DNA from: Thermomonas aquatica
GTDB taxonomy: Bacteria; Pseudomonadota; Gammaproteobacteria; Xanthomonadales; Xanthomonadaceae
Direction of reading: 5' to 3'
DNA length: 64,000 bases
Assembly (NCBI RefSeq): GCF_006337105.1
Contig: NZ_CP040871.1
Span: 1,116,001-1,180,000 of the forward strand
Shown: one piece after another, positions 31,429 to 41,823 of the stretch
How the letters are laid out: each line of letters starts with the position of its first letter
Numbering within the stretch: position 1 is the first letter of the stretch
Translations under genes and position numbers: made by a program
The notes under the pieces: generated by a model
Databases searched by the model: none
What the model was told of the DNA's origin: nothing
What the model saw: only the letters and a program-made list of their open reading frames with translations

Positions 31429-33282
31429 TCAAGCCTCGTACAAGGCCAGCAGTTCGCCTTCGGCCTGTTCGAGTTCCGTGCGCAGCTGCATCTGCTGGCG
31501 CCCCAGGTCGGCGACCTTGCCGGCATCCGCATACACCACCGGATCGGCCATCTGCGCCTCGCATTCGGCCAGCTTGCCTTCCAGCCGCGCGACCCGCTCC
31601 TCGGCCTTCTGCAGCTTGTGCGGATTGGGCTTGGCCCTTGCCGGCGCAGGCGTGGGCGCGGCGACCACCGGCGCGGTCTTGGGCACCGGGGTCTTCGGAT
31701 TGTCGGCGCCAGGACGGGTCCGCAGCCAGGCTGCGTAGTCGTCGAGGTCGCCATCGAACGGCTCGACGATGCCGTCGTGCACGCGCCAGTACTGGTCGCT
31801 GACCAGGCCGATCAGGTGGCGGTCGTGGCTGACCATCACGATCGCGCCGTCGAAGTCGGACAGCGCCTCGGCCAGCGCCTCGCGCATCTCGAGGTCGAGG
31901 TGGTTGGTGGGTTCGTCCAGCAGCAGCAGGTTGGGCTTGTTCCACGCCAGCAGCGCCAGCGCGAGGCGCGCCTTCTCGCCGCCGGAGAAATTGTCGATGA
32001 CCTCGAACGCGCGATCGCCGGGGAACTGCCAGCCGCCGAGGAAGTTGCGGAACTCCTGGGTCGCCGTATTCGGCGAAAGTTCCTTGAGATGGTCGATCGG
32101 CGAGGTGCCCATCACCAGCGATTCCACGGTGTGCTGGGCGAAGTAGCCGATGCGCAGGTCGGGATGCGCGATACGCTCGCCGCTCATCGGCGCCAACTCG
32201 CCGACCAGGGTTTTCACTAGCGTGGATTTGCCGGCGCCGTTGACGCCGAGCAGGCCGATGCGGTCCCCAGCTTCCAGCCCGAAACCGACGTTGCGCAGGA
32301 TGGTCGCGCCCGGGCCGTAGCCGCAATCGGCATCGCGCAGCGACAGCAGCGAATTCGGCAGGCGCGCCGGCGCGGGCAACTGGATGCTGACCCCGCGCTC
32401 GACGCGCACGGCTTCGGTCCCCGCGAGTTTTTCCAGGCGCTTCATGCGTGACTGGGCCTGCCGCGCCTTGCTGGCCTTGGCCTTGAAGCGGTCGATGAAG
32501 CTCTGCAGGTGGGCGCGTTCGGCCTGCTCCTTCTCGTGCGCGATCTGCTGCTGGCGCAGGTGCTCGGCGCGCTGGCGCTCGAACGCGGTGTAGTTGCCGA
32601 CGTACAGCTTCGCCTTGCCGTCGTGCAGGTGCAGGATGTGGGTGGTGACATTGTCGAGGAACTCGCGGTCGTGCGAGATCACCAGCAAGGTGCCGTCGTA
32701 GCGCTTCAGCCACTCCTCCAGCCAGACCACCGCGTCGAGGTCGAGGTGGTTGGTGGGTTCGTCGAGCAGCAACAGGTCGCTGGGCATCATCAGCGCGCGC
32801 GCCACGTTCAGGCGCACCCGCCAGCCGCCGGAGAAATCGGCGACCGGCTTCTCGTGCGTTTCCGCCGGGAAGCCCAGGCCATGCAGCAGACGGCCGGCGC
32901 GGGCGGTGCCGTCGTAGCCGTTCACTTCCTCCAGGCGCTGGTGCGCCTCGGCCACCGCTTCCCAGTCCTCGTTGGCGAAGGCATTGGCTTCCATCTGGAT
33001 CGCGGCGTGCACGGCGGCGTCGCCGGACAGCACGAAATCGATGGCCGGATCCGGCAGGTGCGGGGTTTCCTGGGCGACGCTGGCGATGCGCGCCTTGCCC
33101 GGCAGGTCGATGTCGCCGCGGTCGGGCTCGACATCGCCCATCAGGGCGGCGAACAGGCTGGATTTGCCGGCGCCGTTGCGGCCGACCACGCCGACGCGGT
33201 AACCCGCGTGCAGGGCCAGGTCGACATCGGACAGCAGCAGGCGTTCGCCGCGGCGCAGGGCGAAATTGCGGAAGGAAATCAT
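31429..33282 (-). CDS. yheS: ABC-F ATPase, YheS type
   Basis: Soluble tandem-ATPase ABC-F protein acting on the ribosome; no membrane domain. Two nucleotide-binding domains: GRNGAGKS with DFSGGWRVRLNVARAL and LLLDEPTNHLDLD (about residues 37-190), then GVNGAGKS with FSGGEKARLALALLAW and a second LLLDEPTNHLDLE. The arm and linker between them (AHLQSFIDRFKAKASKARQAQSR) are close to E. coli YheS. A C-terminal coiled coil (about 555-617) follows a Pro/Ala/Lys-rich segment. 617 residues. Confidence 0.9.
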   Translation of the reverse strand: MISFRNFALRRGERLLLSDVDLALHAGYRVGVVGRNGAGKSSLFAALMGDVEPDRGDIDLPGKARIASVAQETPHLPDPAIDFVLSGDAAVHAAIQMEANAFANEDWEAVAEAHQRLEEVNGYDGTARAGRLLHGLGFPAETHEKPVADFSGGWRVRLNVARALMMPSDLLLLDEPTNHLDLDAVVWLEEWLKRYDGTLLVISHDREFLDNVTTHILHLHDGKAKLYVGNYTAFERQRAEHLRQQQIAHEKEQAERAHLQSFIDRFKAKASKARQAQSRMKRLEKLAGTEAVRVERGVSIQLPAPARLPNSLLSLRDADCGYGPGATILRNVGFGLEAGDRIGLLGVNGAGKSTLVKTLVGELAPMSGERIAHPDLRIGYFAQHTVESLVMGTSPIDHLKELSPNTATQEFRNFLGGWQFPGDRAFEVIDNFSGGEKARLALALLAWNKPNLLLLDEPTNHLDLEMREALAEALSDFDGAIVMVSHDRHLIGLVSDQYWRVHDGIVEPFDGDLDDYAAWLRTRPGADNPKTPVPKTAPVVAAPTPAPARAKPNPHKLQKAEERVARLEGKLAECEAQMADPVVYADAGKVADLGRQQMQLRTELEQAEGELLALYEA

Positions 33283-33377
33283 CCCGCCATTGTATCGGGC
33301 CGCGCCGCCTGAACCGCCACTCAGGGAGCGCCGCGCGGGGATGCGAAGATAGGGCCCGATCCCCGACGAGGCCCTGC

Positions 33378-35069
33378 ATGCCCCACCACACCGCGCTGAT
33401 CGCCCTGCTCTGCGTCGGTTTCGTCATGGCCTTCGTGCTCGGCCTGCTCGCGCAGCGGCTCAGGCTGTCGCCGCTGGTGGGCTACCTGCTGGCGGGCGTG
33501 GTGGCGGGGCCGTTCACGCCCGGCTTCGTCGGCGACATGACCCTGGCGCCGCAGCTGGCCGAAGTCGGGGTGATCCTGCTGATGTTCGGGGTCGGCCTGC
33601 ACTTCTCGCTGCGCGACCTGCTGGACGTGAAGAACGTGGCGATTCCGGGCGCGCTCGGGCAGATCGCCTTCGTCACCACCGTCGGCAGCGGCTTCGGCCT
33701 GTGGCTGGGCTGGCCGCCGATCGCCGCGATCGTGTTCGGGCTGTCGCTGTCGGTGGCCAGCACCGTGGTGGTGATGCGCGCACTGGAGGAACGCCGCCTG
33801 CTGGACACCCGGCGCGGGCGCATCGCGATCGGCTGGCTGGTGGTCGAGGACCTGGCGATGGTGCTGGCGCTGGTGCTGCTGCCGGCGATCGCCGGCGCGC
33901 TCGGCAGTGGCGAGCAAGTCGGCGCGTCCGGCATCGCGATGACCCTCGGCTGGACCCTGCTGAAGGTCGCCGCGTTCGTGGCCTTCATGCTGATCGTCGG
34001 CCGGCGGGTCATCCCGTGGATCCTGGAACACGTGGCCGGGCTGGGTTCGCGCGAACTGTTCACCCTGTGCGTGCTCGCCATCGCGCTGGGGGTGGCGTTC
34101 GGCGCGGCGGCGCTGTTCGACGTCAGCTTCGCGCTGGGCGCGTTCTTCGCCGGCATGCTGCTCAACGAATCCGAACTCAGCCACAAGGCGGCAAGCGATT
34201 CGTTGCCGATGCGCGACGCGTTCGCGGTGCTGTTCTTCGTCTCGGTCGGGATGCTGTTCAACCCGGCGATCATCCTGCAGCAGCCATTGCTGGTGCTGGG
34301 CACGGTGGCGATCATCGTGCTCGGCAACGCGGCGGTGGGCTACGGCATCGTGCGCCTGCTGAAGCTGCCCAAGCTGACCGCCCTGACCATCGCCGCCAGC
34401 CTGTCGCAGATCGGCGAGTTCTCCTTCATCCTCGCCGGCCTCGGCCTCAGCGAGAAGATGCTGCCGCAGCAAGGCCACGACCTGGTCCTGGCCGGCGCGC
34501 TGCTGTCGATCATCGCCAATCCGTTCCTGTTCGCGTGGCTGGATCGCTGGCAACAGCGACAGCAGCCCGGCGCGGCGGCCACCCAGGTGCTCGCCGACAA
34601 CTCCGAAGTGCCCGAGGACATCGGCGGCCATGCCATCGTGGTCGGCTATGGCCGGGTCGGCCGCGAACTGTCGCGCCTGCTGCAGGACCGCGGGGTGCCG
34701 CTGGTGCTGGTCGAGACCGACCCGGACCGGGTGGAGCAGGCACGCGCCCGCGGCCTGGTCACGGTGCGCGGCAACGCCGCCTCGCAATCCATCCTCAAGG
34801 CGACCCGCCCGGATACCGCGCAGCTGGCGATCCTGGCGATCCCGCAGGCGCTGGAAGCCGGCGAGATCATCGCCCGCCTGAAGGCGATCAACCCGGAGAT
34901 CAGCGTGCTCGCCCGCGCCCACAGCGAGGCCGAGGTGAAGCACCTGCTCGAGCACGGTGCCGACGCCGCGGTGCTGGCCGAACGCGAACTCGCCTACTCG
35001 CTGGCGGACATGGTGATGGCGACGCCACCGTATCGTGCGCCGCGGGCGGAAGCGGCGCCCGCCGCCTGA
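33378..35069 (+). CDS. ybaL: CPA2-family cation:proton antiporter with TrkA-N domain (YbaL/KefB-like)
   Basis: Inner-membrane antiporter, 563 residues. Roughly residues 5-390 form about twelve transmembrane helices, including LVGYLLAGVVAGPFTPGF, LMFGVGLHFSLRDLL and SVASTVVVMRALEE, which are typical of the Kef/YbaL branch. Residues about 415-540 are a cytoplasmic RCK/TrkA-N domain with the nucleotide-binding VVGYGRVGRELSRLL and the acidic VETDPDRV. Probably exports potassium in exchange for protons under regulation by a bound nucleotide; the exact substrate is inferred. Closest in pattern to E. coli YbaL. Confidence 0.88.
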   Translation: MPHHTALIALLCVGFVMAFVLGLLAQRLRLSPLVGYLLAGVVAGPFTPGFVGDMTLAPQLAEVGVILLMFGVGLHFSLRDLLDVKNVAIPGALGQIAFVTTVGSGFGLWLGWPPIAAIVFGLSLSVASTVVVMRALEERRLLDTRRGRIAIGWLVVEDLAMVLALVLLPAIAGALGSGEQVGASGIAMTLGWTLLKVAAFVAFMLIVGRRVIPWILEHVAGLGSRELFTLCVLAIALGVAFGAAALFDVSFALGAFFAGMLLNESELSHKAASDSLPMRDAFAVLFFVSVGMLFNPAIILQQPLLVLGTVAIIVLGNAAVGYGIVRLLKLPKLTALTIAASLSQIGEFSFILAGLGLSEKMLPQQGHDLVLAGALLSIIANPFLFAWLDRWQQRQQPGAAATQVLADNSEVPEDIGGHAIVVGYGRVGRELSRLLQDRGVPLVLVETDPDRVEQARARGLVTVRGNAASQSILKATRPDTAQLAILAIPQALEAGEIIARLKAINPEISVLARAHSEAEVKHLLEHGADAAVLAERELAYSLADMVMATPPYRAPRAEAAPAA

Positions 35070-35164
35070 GGGCAAATCCCGCACGACGCCGCAGCGCCAC
35101 GTCGCAACGCGTTGCTATGATCCGCCCGCGCCGACTCGCGCATCAATCAATACCGGGGAATCGA

Positions 35165-35761
35165 ATGACGAAGTTCTGGACGGGCGCCCTGCTGGCGCTC
35201 GCGATGGTTTGCAGCGGCAATGCGCATGCGCAGCAGGAAACCGGCAAGCTCGTGGTGGACGTGGCGCCGTTCACCAGCGAAAGGGAATTGCCGAAGAAGG
35301 TCGACAAGCAGTTGCGCAGCGGCGGCCTGGAATGGGGCGTCAAGGACGGCTTGGTCGTGTTCACCATGGTCGCCAAGCAGTTCATCGATTACCCGATCAA
35401 CCACATGACCCGTTATGGCCAGTCCGAGACGCTCGACCTGCCGGCCGGCGACTACCGGATCACCGGCATCGGCCTGGAGATGACCACCTCCTTCAGCGTG
35501 CAGAAGATCCTCGACAAGGGCGCCTACGTGAACGAGGACGTGATGACGTTCCGCATCGAGCCCGGCCAGACCACCACGCTGCACATCAAGCCGGTCATCT
35601 ACAAGGATGCGACCTTTGCGGTGAACTTCTGGATGCCGACGCTGATGGCCAGCGTGGCGACGGCCGACGGGACGGCAACGGAAACCGCCCTCAACAAGCG
35701 CATCGAAACCTCGATCGCCTGGCCGCAATACAAGGGCCCTTTGAAGTTCGTCGCCAAGTAA
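35165..35761 (+). CDS. Secreted protein of unknown function
   Basis: 198-residue protein I do not recognise. A clean signal peptide ([22 protein letters not shown]) is followed by a domain that looks beta-rich: [67 protein letters not shown]. The phrase [12 protein letters not shown] recalls small periplasmic or lipoprotein beta-sandwich domains. No cysteines remain in the mature part, so it is probably a soluble periplasmic protein. It is a single gene, with a strong hairpin shared with the convergent clpB just after the stop. Confidence 0.7.
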   Translation: MTKFWTGALLALAMVCSGNAHAQQETGKLVVDVAPFTSERELPKKVDKQLRSGGLEWGVKDGLVVFTMVAKQFIDYPINHMTRYGQSETLDLPAGDYRITGIGLEMTTSFSVQKILDKGAYVNEDVMTFRIEPGQTTTLHIKPVIYKDATFAVNFWMPTLMASVATADGTATETALNKRIETSIAWPQYKGPLKFVAK

Positions 35762-35768
35762 GCAAGGC

Positions 35769-35792
35769 CGGGACGCCCCGACGGGCGTCCCG
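35769..35792. terminator. Bidirectional terminator between secreted-protein gene and clpB
   Basis: Perfect 10-bp arms (CGGGACGCCC and its complement) around a 4-base loop, 7 bases after one stop codon and 9 bases before the other. Followed by GTT only, so an atypical, GC-rich intrinsic terminator. Confidence 0.7.
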
Positions 35793-35801
35793 TTCCGCTG
35801 C

Positions 35802-38384
35802 TCAACGCTGGAATACCAGCCTGCCGCCTTCGGCATCGACCTTCACCACGTCGCCGTTGCCGAACTTGCCCGACAGGATCTCCTGCGCCAGCGGGTTCTC
35901 GATCTGCTGCTGGATCGCGCGCTTGAGCGGCCGTGCGCCGTACACCGGGTCGAAGCCGACATTGCCCAGCAACTCGTAGGCCTTCTCGCTCAGCTCGATG
36001 CGGATGCCGCGTTCGGCCAGCCGCTTCTCCAGCCCGCGCAACTGGATCCGCGCGATCGACTTGATCTGCTGCTTGTCCAGCGGATGGAACACCACGATGT
36101 CGTCCAGCCGGTTGATGAACTCCGGGCGGAAGTGCGCCTGCACCACGCCCATCACCGCCGCCTTCATCTGCAGGTAGGCCTCCGGCGAATCGTCGCCGCT
36201 GAGTTCCTGGATCTGGTGCGAACCGAGGTTCGACGTCATCACGATCACGGTGTTGCGGAAATCCACGGTGCGGCCCTGGCCGTCGGTCAGGCGACCGTCG
36301 TCCAGCACCTGCAGCAGGATGTTGAATACGTCCGGATGCGCCTTCTCCACCTCGTCCAGCAGGATCACGCTGTACGGGCGGCGGCGCACCGCTTCGGTCA
36401 GGTAGCCGCCTTCCTCGTAGCCCACGTAACCCGGCGGTGCGCCGATCAGGCGCGCCACGCTGTGCTTCTCCATGAACTCGCTCATGTCGATGCGCACCAT
36501 CGCGTCGGGACTGTCGAACAGGAATTCGGCCAGCGCCTTGGTCAGTTCGGTCTTGCCGACGCCGGTCGGGCCGAGGAACAGGAACGAGCCGCTCGGGCGA
36601 TTCGGATCGGACAGGCCCGCGCGCGAACGCCGCACCGCATCGGACACGACCTTGATCGCCTCCTCCTGGCCGACCACGCGCGTGTGCAGCTGGGCTTCCA
36701 TCTGCAGCAGCTTCTCGCGCTCGCCTTCCAGCATTTTCGATACCGGAATCCCGGTCCAGCGCGCGACCACCTGTGCGATCTCCTCCGCGGTGACCTTGTC
36801 CTGCAACAGGGTAAAGCCGGTCTTCTCCGCCTCCTGCGCGGCCTTCAGCTGCTTGTCCAGTTCCGGCAGCGTGCCGTACTGGATCTCGCTCATGCGCGCG
36901 TAGTCCTGCGTGCGCTGCGCGGCTTCCAATTCCAGCTTGGCGACCTCGATCTGTTCCTTGATCTTGGTCGCGCCCTGCAGGGTGGCCTTCTCCGCCTTCC
37001 ACACTTCGTCCAGGTCGCTGTACTCGCGTTCGAGTGCATCGATCTGCTGCTGCAGGTCGGCCAGGCGTTGCTTGGACTCGGCATCCTTCTCCTTCTTCAG
37101 CGCCTCGCGCTGGATCTTGAGCTGGATCAGACGGCGTTCCTTGCGGTCGAGTTCTTCCGGCTTGGAATCGATCTCCATGCGGATGCGCGACGCGGCTTCG
37201 TCCATCAGGTCGATGGCCTTGTCCGGCAACTGCCGGTCCGCGATGTAGCGGTTGCTCAGCGTGGCGGCGGCGACGATGGCGGGATCGGTGATCTCCACCC
37301 CGTGGTGCACCGCGTACTTCTCCTTCAGCCCGCGCAGGATGGCGATGGTGTCCTCGACGCTGGGCTCGCCGACGAACACCTTCTGGAAACGACGTTCCAG
37401 CGCGGCGTCCTTCTCCACGTACTTGCGGTATTCGTCCAGCGTGGTCGCGCCGATGCAGTGCAGTTCACCCCTCGCAAGAGCGGGCTTGAGCATGTTGCCG
37501 GCATCCATCGAGCCTTCCGCCTTGCCGGCGCCGACCATGGTGTGCAGCTCGTCGATGAACAGGATGATCTGGCCTTCGTTTTTCGACAGGTCGTTGAGCA
37601 CCGCCTTCAAGCGTTCTTCGAACTCGCCGCGGAACTTGGCGCCGGCGATCAGCGCGCCCATGTCCAGGCTGAGCAGGCGCTTGCCGCGCAGGCCTTCCGG
37701 CACCTCGCCGTTGACGATGCGTTGCGCGAGTCCTTCGACGATCGCGGTCTTGCCCACGCCGGGCTCGCCGATCAGCACCGGGTTGTTCTTGGTGCGCCGC
37801 TGCAGGACCTGGATGGTGCGGCGGATTTCCTCGTCGCGACCGACCACCGGATCGAGCTTGCCGCCCTCCGCGCGCGCGGTCATGTCGATGGTGTATTTCT
37901 CCAGCGCCTGGCGCGCGTCTTCCGCGTTTTCGTCCTGCACTTTTTCGCCTCCGCGCAATTTGTCGATGGCCGCTTCGAGTTTCTGCTTGTTCGCGCCGGC
38001 CGCCTTCAGCGCCTTGCCGGCGTCGCCCGAATCCTCGATCGCGGCGAGCAGGAACAGCTCGCTGGCGATGTAGGCATCGCCGCGTTGCTGGGCGAGCTTG
38101 TCGGTGACGTTGAGCAGGCGCACCAGGTCGTTGCCGGCCTGCACGTTGCCGGCCTGGCCGCTGACCTTGGGCAGCTTGTCCAGCGCCTCGGCCAGCCGCT
38201 CGCGCAGCACCGGCACGTTGACCCCGGCCTGGGCGAGCAAGGGCCGGGTGCCGCCGCCCTGCTGGTCGAGCAGGGCCAGCAGCAGGTGCGCGGGCTCGAT
38301 GATGGTGTTGTCGCGGCCCACGGCCAGCGACTGCGCGTCGGCAATGGCCTGCTGGAAGCGCGAGGTGAGTTTGTCCATGCGCAT
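35802..38384 (-). CDS. clpB: Disaggregase ClpB
   Basis: Hexameric AAA+ chaperone that extracts proteins from aggregates with DnaK. Domain order: Clp N-domain (residues 1-145, [18 protein letters not shown]), AAA-1 with GEPGVGKT and FIDELHTM, the coiled-coil M domain (about 410-530, [20 protein letters not shown]), AAA-2 with GPTGVGKT and [13 protein letters not shown], and the C-terminal D2-small domain. 860 residues from the ATG at 38384, close to E. coli (857). AAGGA lies seven bases before that ATG; a second ATG two codons on is possible. A sigma-32-type promoter lies 46 bases upstream. Confidence 0.97.
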   Translation of the reverse strand: MRMDKLTSRFQQAIADAQSLAVGRDNTIIEPAHLLLALLDQQGGGTRPLLAQAGVNVPVLRERLAEALDKLPKVSGQAGNVQAGNDLVRLLNVTDKLAQQRGDAYIASELFLLAAIEDSGDAGKALKAAGANKQKLEAAIDKLRGGEKVQDENAEDARQALEKYTIDMTARAEGGKLDPVVGRDEEIRRTIQVLQRRTKNNPVLIGEPGVGKTAIVEGLAQRIVNGEVPEGLRGKRLLSLDMGALIAGAKFRGEFEERLKAVLNDLSKNEGQIILFIDELHTMVGAGKAEGSMDAGNMLKPALARGELHCIGATTLDEYRKYVEKDAALERRFQKVFVGEPSVEDTIAILRGLKEKYAVHHGVEITDPAIVAAATLSNRYIADRQLPDKAIDLMDEAASRIRMEIDSKPEELDRKERRLIQLKIQREALKKEKDAESKQRLADLQQQIDALEREYSDLDEVWKAEKATLQGATKIKEQIEVAKLELEAAQRTQDYARMSEIQYGTLPELDKQLKAAQEAEKTGFTLLQDKVTAEEIAQVVARWTGIPVSKMLEGEREKLLQMEAQLHTRVVGQEEAIKVVSDAVRRSRAGLSDPNRPSGSFLFLGPTGVGKTELTKALAEFLFDSPDAMVRIDMSEFMEKHSVARLIGAPPGYVGYEEGGYLTEAVRRRPYSVILLDEVEKAHPDVFNILLQVLDDGRLTDGQGRTVDFRNTVIVMTSNLGSHQIQELSGDDSPEAYLQMKAAVMGVVQAHFRPEFINRLDDIVVFHPLDKQQIKSIARIQLRGLEKRLAERGIRIELSEKAYELLGNVGFDPVYGARPLKRAIQQQIENPLAQEILSGKFGNGDVVKVDAEGGRLVFQR

Positions 38385-38429
38385 GGAGGGATCCTTCAAG
38401 GGGAGGGCCGCTCGCGGCCAATATGCTCC

Positions 38430-38457
38430 AGATGCGGTTTCGATGCCGTGATTCAAG
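38430..38457 (-). promoter_or_regulatory. Sigma-32 (RpoH) heat-shock promoter of clpB
   Basis: Read on the minus strand: -35 CTTGAAT (38451-38457), 13-base spacer, -10 CCGCATCT (38430-38437). Consensus is CTTGAAA-N(11-16)-CCCCATNT, so one mismatch in each box. It lies just upstream of clpB, a classic RpoH target, with a 5' leader of about 35-40 bases. Confidence 0.8.
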
Positions 38458-38520
38458 TCGGATCGCGCATAGCGTTTCGGCTGGGTTATGGTCGCGACTG
38501 CCCGACCCGGAGCCCGCCCG

Positions 38521-39831
38521 ATGATCCGTCCCCGTGCCCTTGCCTGCGGCTTGCTGCTGGCCCTGTCCGCCGGCCCCTGCTTCGGCGCCCAGCCTGCCGC
38601 CAGCGAGCAGCGGCTGCGTCACGCCATCGACGCCGACCAGCCGCACGCGATCGCCTTGCTGGAACGGCTGGTCAACCAGAACTCCGGCTCGCTCAACCTG
38701 CCCGGGGTGAAGGCCGTGGGCGACATGGTGCGCGCCGAACTGGAACCGTTGGGCTTCGACGTGCGCTGGATCGACATGCAGGCAACCGGGCGTGCTGGCC
38801 ACCTGGTCGCCACCCACAAGGGCAACGGGCGCGGCAAGCGCATCCTGCTGATCGGCCACCTCGACACCGTGTTCGAACCCGACTCGCCGTTCCAGCGCTT
38901 CGTGCGCAACGGCGACAGCGCCACCGGCCCCGGCATCGGCGACGACAAGGGCGGCGTGGTGATCATCGTCTCCGCATTGCGCGCGATGCACGCCGCCGGC
39001 ACCCTGCGCGACGCCGACATCCAGGTGGTGCTGACCGGCGACGAGGAATCGGCAGGCGCACCGCTGGACGCCGCACGCGCCGACCTGGTCGCAGCCGGCA
39101 AGTGGGCCGACGTGGCGCTGGAGTACGAGGAACTGATCGTCGATGGCGGCCAGGACTACGCCACGGTGGCGCGCCGCGGCGTGGCCGACTGGGAACTGAC
39201 CGCGACCGGCCTCACCGGCCATTCCAGTGGCGTGTTCGGCGATGCGCTGGGCTACGGCGCGAACTACGAACTGGCGCGCATCCTCGATGCGTTCCGGCGC
39301 GAACTGCCGGAGCCGAACCTCACCTTCAACGTCGGCCTGATGGTCGGCGGCACACCGGCCACGCTGGAACCGGGCGGCGCACGCGGCACCGCCGCCGGCA
39401 AGACCAACATCATCGCCGAGCGGGCCGTCGCCCGTGGCGACCTGCGCGCGCTCACGCCGGAACAGGAAGCACGCGCGCGGGCGCGGATGCAGGCGATCGT
39501 GGCGCAGCACCTGCCGAAGACCGGCGCGACCCTGGTGTTCGACGACGCCTATCCGCCGATGGCGCCGACCACGGGCAACCGCGCCGTGTTGTCCGCGCTC
39601 AACCAGGTCAATGCCGATTTCGGCCTGCCGGCGATGCGGGAATGGGACCCGGCCAGGCGCGGCGCCGCGGATTCCAGCTTCGTCGCCGCCGATGCCGATG
39701 TCCTTGCCGGACTGGGCGCAGCAGGCTCGGGCTCGCATGCGGAGGGCGAAACCGTCGACCTTGCCAGCATCCCGCGCCAGGCACTGCGCAGCGCGGCCTT
39801 AATCGGCCGGTTGGCGCGCACGCCGCGATGA
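38521..39831 (+). CDS. Exported M20-family metallopeptidase (glutamate carboxypeptidase-like)
   Basis: Zinc peptidase of 436 residues with a signal peptide ([19 protein letters not shown]). Metal ligands are in the expected order: IGHLDTVFE (His, Asp), GIGDDKGG (bridging Asp), TGDEESAG (general base and ligand Glu), YEEL (Glu/Asp site) and a C-terminal His in [10 protein letters not shown]. The dimerisation/lid domain spans about residues 215-330. Best compared with carboxypeptidase G2-type M20A enzymes that remove C-terminal Glu or process dipeptides; the substrate is inferred. The ATG at 38521 gives the signal peptide. Overlaps the next gene by four bases. Confidence 0.88.
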   Translation: MIRPRALACGLLLALSAGPCFGAQPAASEQRLRHAIDADQPHAIALLERLVNQNSGSLNLPGVKAVGDMVRAELEPLGFDVRWIDMQATGRAGHLVATHKGNGRGKRILLIGHLDTVFEPDSPFQRFVRNGDSATGPGIGDDKGGVVIIVSALRAMHAAGTLRDADIQVVLTGDEESAGAPLDAARADLVAAGKWADVALEYEELIVDGGQDYATVARRGVADWELTATGLTGHSSGVFGDALGYGANYELARILDAFRRELPEPNLTFNVGLMVGGTPATLEPGGARGTAAGKTNIIAERAVARGDLRALTPEQEARARARMQAIVAQHLPKTGATLVFDDAYPPMAPTTGNRAVLSALNQVNADFGLPAMREWDPARRGAADSSFVAADADVLAGLGAAGSGSHAEGETVDLASIPRQALRSAALIGRLARTPR

Positions 39832-40106
39832 GCGACGGCTGGCACCTGTACCTGCTGCGCTGCATCGACGGCAGCCTGTACGCCGGCATCACCACCGATG
39901 TCGAGCGCCGTTTCCGCGAACATGCATCGGGACGCGGCGCGAAATACACCCGCGCGCATCCGCCGGAATGCGTGCTGGGCAGCCGCGCCTATCCGGACCG
40001 GGCCAGCGCCACGCGTGCCGAACATGCGCTCAAGCGCCAGCCGAGGGCATGCAAGCTGGCGTGGCTGCTCGCGGACGCCGGAGCCGACCCAAGCCCGGCG
40101 TGCTGA
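39828..40106 (+). CDS. GIY-YIG family protein (YhbQ/UPF0213-like)
   Basis: Single-domain GIY-YIG nuclease-like protein of 92 residues. The motif is [20 protein letters not shown], followed by the catalytic-type Arg in [18 protein letters not shown] and a terminal AEHALKR. It lacks any DNA-recognition domain. In the stand-alone family (E. coli YhbQ) the cellular role is unknown. Starts at the ATG overlapping the M20 peptidase stop (ATGA). Confidence 0.87.
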   Translation: MSDGWHLYLLRCIDGSLYAGITTDVERRFREHASGRGAKYTRAHPPECVLGSRAYPDRASATRAEHALKRQPRACKLAWLLADAGADPSPAC

Positions 40107-40122
40107 GACGCCGCCACGCCGT

Positions 40123-40548
40123 TCAGAGGAATCGTTGCCGATGCTCGGGGGCCGGCAGTGCGCAGGCCTCGTGCTTGCCGAACCAGCGGTAGCGGTTGCG
40201 GGCCAGCCTGCGATACGCCGCGTCGCGCAGGCCGCGCGGCACCAGTGCCAACGTGTGCGCCAACCGCCAGCCACCGCCCAAACCCGCGAGCACGCGGCGG
40301 ATGGCGTTGGTATCGGTCGAGATGCGCGGGCCTCCGGCGACATCGTGCTCCACCAGCAGGAACGAAGCCGGGTCGCCGGGATCCAGGCCGTGCGACGCCA
40401 GCAACGCACGGCCGGCATCGGATTGCATCGCGGCGAAACGGTATCGCCCGAACCTGTCGTGCTTCAGCAGGAAAGCGACCCAGCCGTTGCAGAGCACGCA
40501 CACGCCATCGAACACGATGACGGCGCCGCCGGGCTCAGGGCGCGGCAT
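40123..40548 (-). CDS. DCC-family thiol-disulfide oxidoreductase-like protein (DUF393)
   Basis: 141-residue protein with the defining Asp-Cys-Cys signature DGVCVLCNGWVAFLLKHD at residues about 14-31, and the downstream SFLLVEHD and RNRYRWFGK segments of the family. The CxxC-type pair suggests a redox role, but the activity is not established. It is the last gene of a four-gene operon (rluD-pgeF-DUF4166-this); its start overlaps the DUF4166 3' end by 14 bases. Confidence 0.85.
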   Translation of the reverse strand: MPRPEPGGAVIVFDGVCVLCNGWVAFLLKHDRFGRYRFAAMQSDAGRALLASHGLDPGDPASFLLVEHDVAGGPRISTDTNAIRRVLAGLGGGWRLAHTLALVPRGLRDAAYRRLARNRYRWFGKHEACALPAPEHRQRFL

Positions 40549-41092
40549 CTTCCACCGGCGCCAGCCAGCCTTCGTAGCGGATCACCCTGCCGACCAGCGG
40601 CAGCGCGGCTTCCACCAGGAATTCGTAGCGGCCTTCGTGCTCGCGTTCGCGGCAACGCACGCCGCGGAACCAGCCCGCCGGCAGCGGCAGCACGCCGAGC
40701 AGGCGCACCCCCGCGACCCGCCACCAGATAGCGCCGGCATTGGCCAGCAGGACGTGGCGGAACTGCAACGGCCCGATCCGCTCGCGCAGCAGGCCATCGC
40801 GGAACGCCAACCGCGAGCGCATGCGGGTGCCGCCGAAATCGCGATGCCAGGCCTCGCCCGTGGCATCGGCGACGAACTCGACGGTGGTCGGCACCTCGTG
40901 CATGGATCCGGGCAGGCCGGCGAGGTTCGCGCACAGGCGCGCCAGCGGATTGCGGCCGCGCTCGATGCTGGCGATCCCTGCATAGCGCGCACTGCCGCGC
41001 ACCGCATGCAGGCGGCGCAGGCTGTCCGGCAGCTTGAAATACGCCGCCCCCAACGCCTGCTGGAACAGGGTCGGACGCGCCGCTTCGCTCAT
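40535..41092 (-). CDS. DUF4166 domain protein
   Basis: 185-residue protein of unknown function assigned to DUF4166 on its pattern: FQQALGAAYFKLPDSLRRLHAV at the start, GEAWHRDFGG, LRERIGPLQFRHVLL and a C-terminal HEGRYEFLVEAALPLVGRVIRYEGWL. No signal peptide and no membrane helices. The ATG at 41092 overlaps the pgeF stop by four bases. In other bacteria the domain is often fused to or adjacent to DCC-family or saccharopine-dehydrogenase-like proteins; here the DCC protein follows directly. Confidence 0.75.
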   Translation of the reverse strand: MSEAARPTLFQQALGAAYFKLPDSLRRLHAVRGSARYAGIASIERGRNPLARLCANLAGLPGSMHEVPTTVEFVADATGEAWHRDFGGTRMRSRLAFRDGLLRERIGPLQFRHVLLANAGAIWWRVAGVRLLGVLPLPAGWFRGVRCREREHEGRYEFLVEAALPLVGRVIRYEGWLAPVEDAAP

Positions 41093-41823
41093 CCTTCGAT
41101 CCACGCCAGGGTGGCGATGCGGCCGCTGCGGCGGTCGCGGCGATGCGAGAAGAAACGCGCCGGGTCCGAGATCGTGCACAGGCCTCCGCCGTGCACATCG
41201 GCTACGCCGACGGCGGCGAGGCGTTGCCGCGCCAGTGCGTACAGGTCGACCTTCCAGTGGCCGGGCCGGGTCGGCGCAAAGGCCGCGGCCGCAGCGGCAT
41301 CGCGGGAAACGAAGGCCTCGAATACTTCGCTCCCGATTTCATAGGCATCGGGGCCGGCGGCCGGGCCGAACCAGGCGACGATCCCGTTCGCGGGCGCCTG
41401 CATGGCCGCCACCGTCGCTTCCAGCACGCCATCGGCCAATCCGCGCCAACCGGCATGCGCGGCGGCGACCTCGCTGCCGTCCTTCGCCGCGAACACCACC
41501 GGCAGGCAGTCCGCGGTGAGGATGGCGAGCACGGTGCCGGCCCGGGAAGTGACCGCGGCGTCGGCTTCCGGCTCATCGTTGCCGGGCTCGACCGCGACGC
41601 CGATGCCGTGCACCTGCTGCAACCAACGCGGCGCCGACGGCAGCGCCAGCGCGGCGCGCAACTGCCGGCGGTTTTCGAGCGCCGCATCGGCCTCGTCGCC
41701 GCTACGCAGGCCCAGGTTGAACGTGTCGAACGGCGGCCCGGAAACGCCCAGCCCATGCCGGGTGGTGGTCAATGCGCGCACGCCCGGCGGCGCCGGCCAG
41801 TCGGCATCGAGCCAGGCGCTCAT
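41089..41823 (-). CDS. pgeF: Peptidoglycan editing factor PgeF (YfiH, multicopper-oxidase-like)
   Basis: Cytoplasmic enzyme that removes L-Ser wrongly incorporated into UDP-MurNAc, preserving the L-Ala position of peptidoglycan; formerly called polyphenol oxidase or laccase. Metal ligands are in the family positions: QQVHG (His), TADCLPVV (Cys), [14 protein letters not shown] (His); the C-terminal [15 protein letters not shown] is diagnostic. 244 residues. Translationally coupled to both rluD (four-base overlap) and DUF4166. Confidence 0.93.
   Translation of the reverse strand: MSAWLDADWPAPPGVRALTTTRHGLGVSGPPFDTFNLGLRSGDEADAALENRRQLRAALALPSAPRWLQQVHGIGVAVEPGNDEPEADAAVTSRAGTVLAILTADCLPVVFAAKDGSEVAAAHAGWRGLADGVLEATVAAMQAPANGIVAWFGPAAGPDAYEIGSEVFEAFVSRDAAAAAAFAPTRPGHWKVDLYALARQRLAAVGVADVHGGGLCTISDPARFFSHRRDRRSGRIATLAWIEG

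Noticed and set aside
36084..39827. Long plus-strand frame opposite clpB
   Set aside because: Only its last 92 codons (from 39828) are a real gene, the GIY-YIG protein; the rest is antisense to clpB or out of frame with the M20 peptidase.
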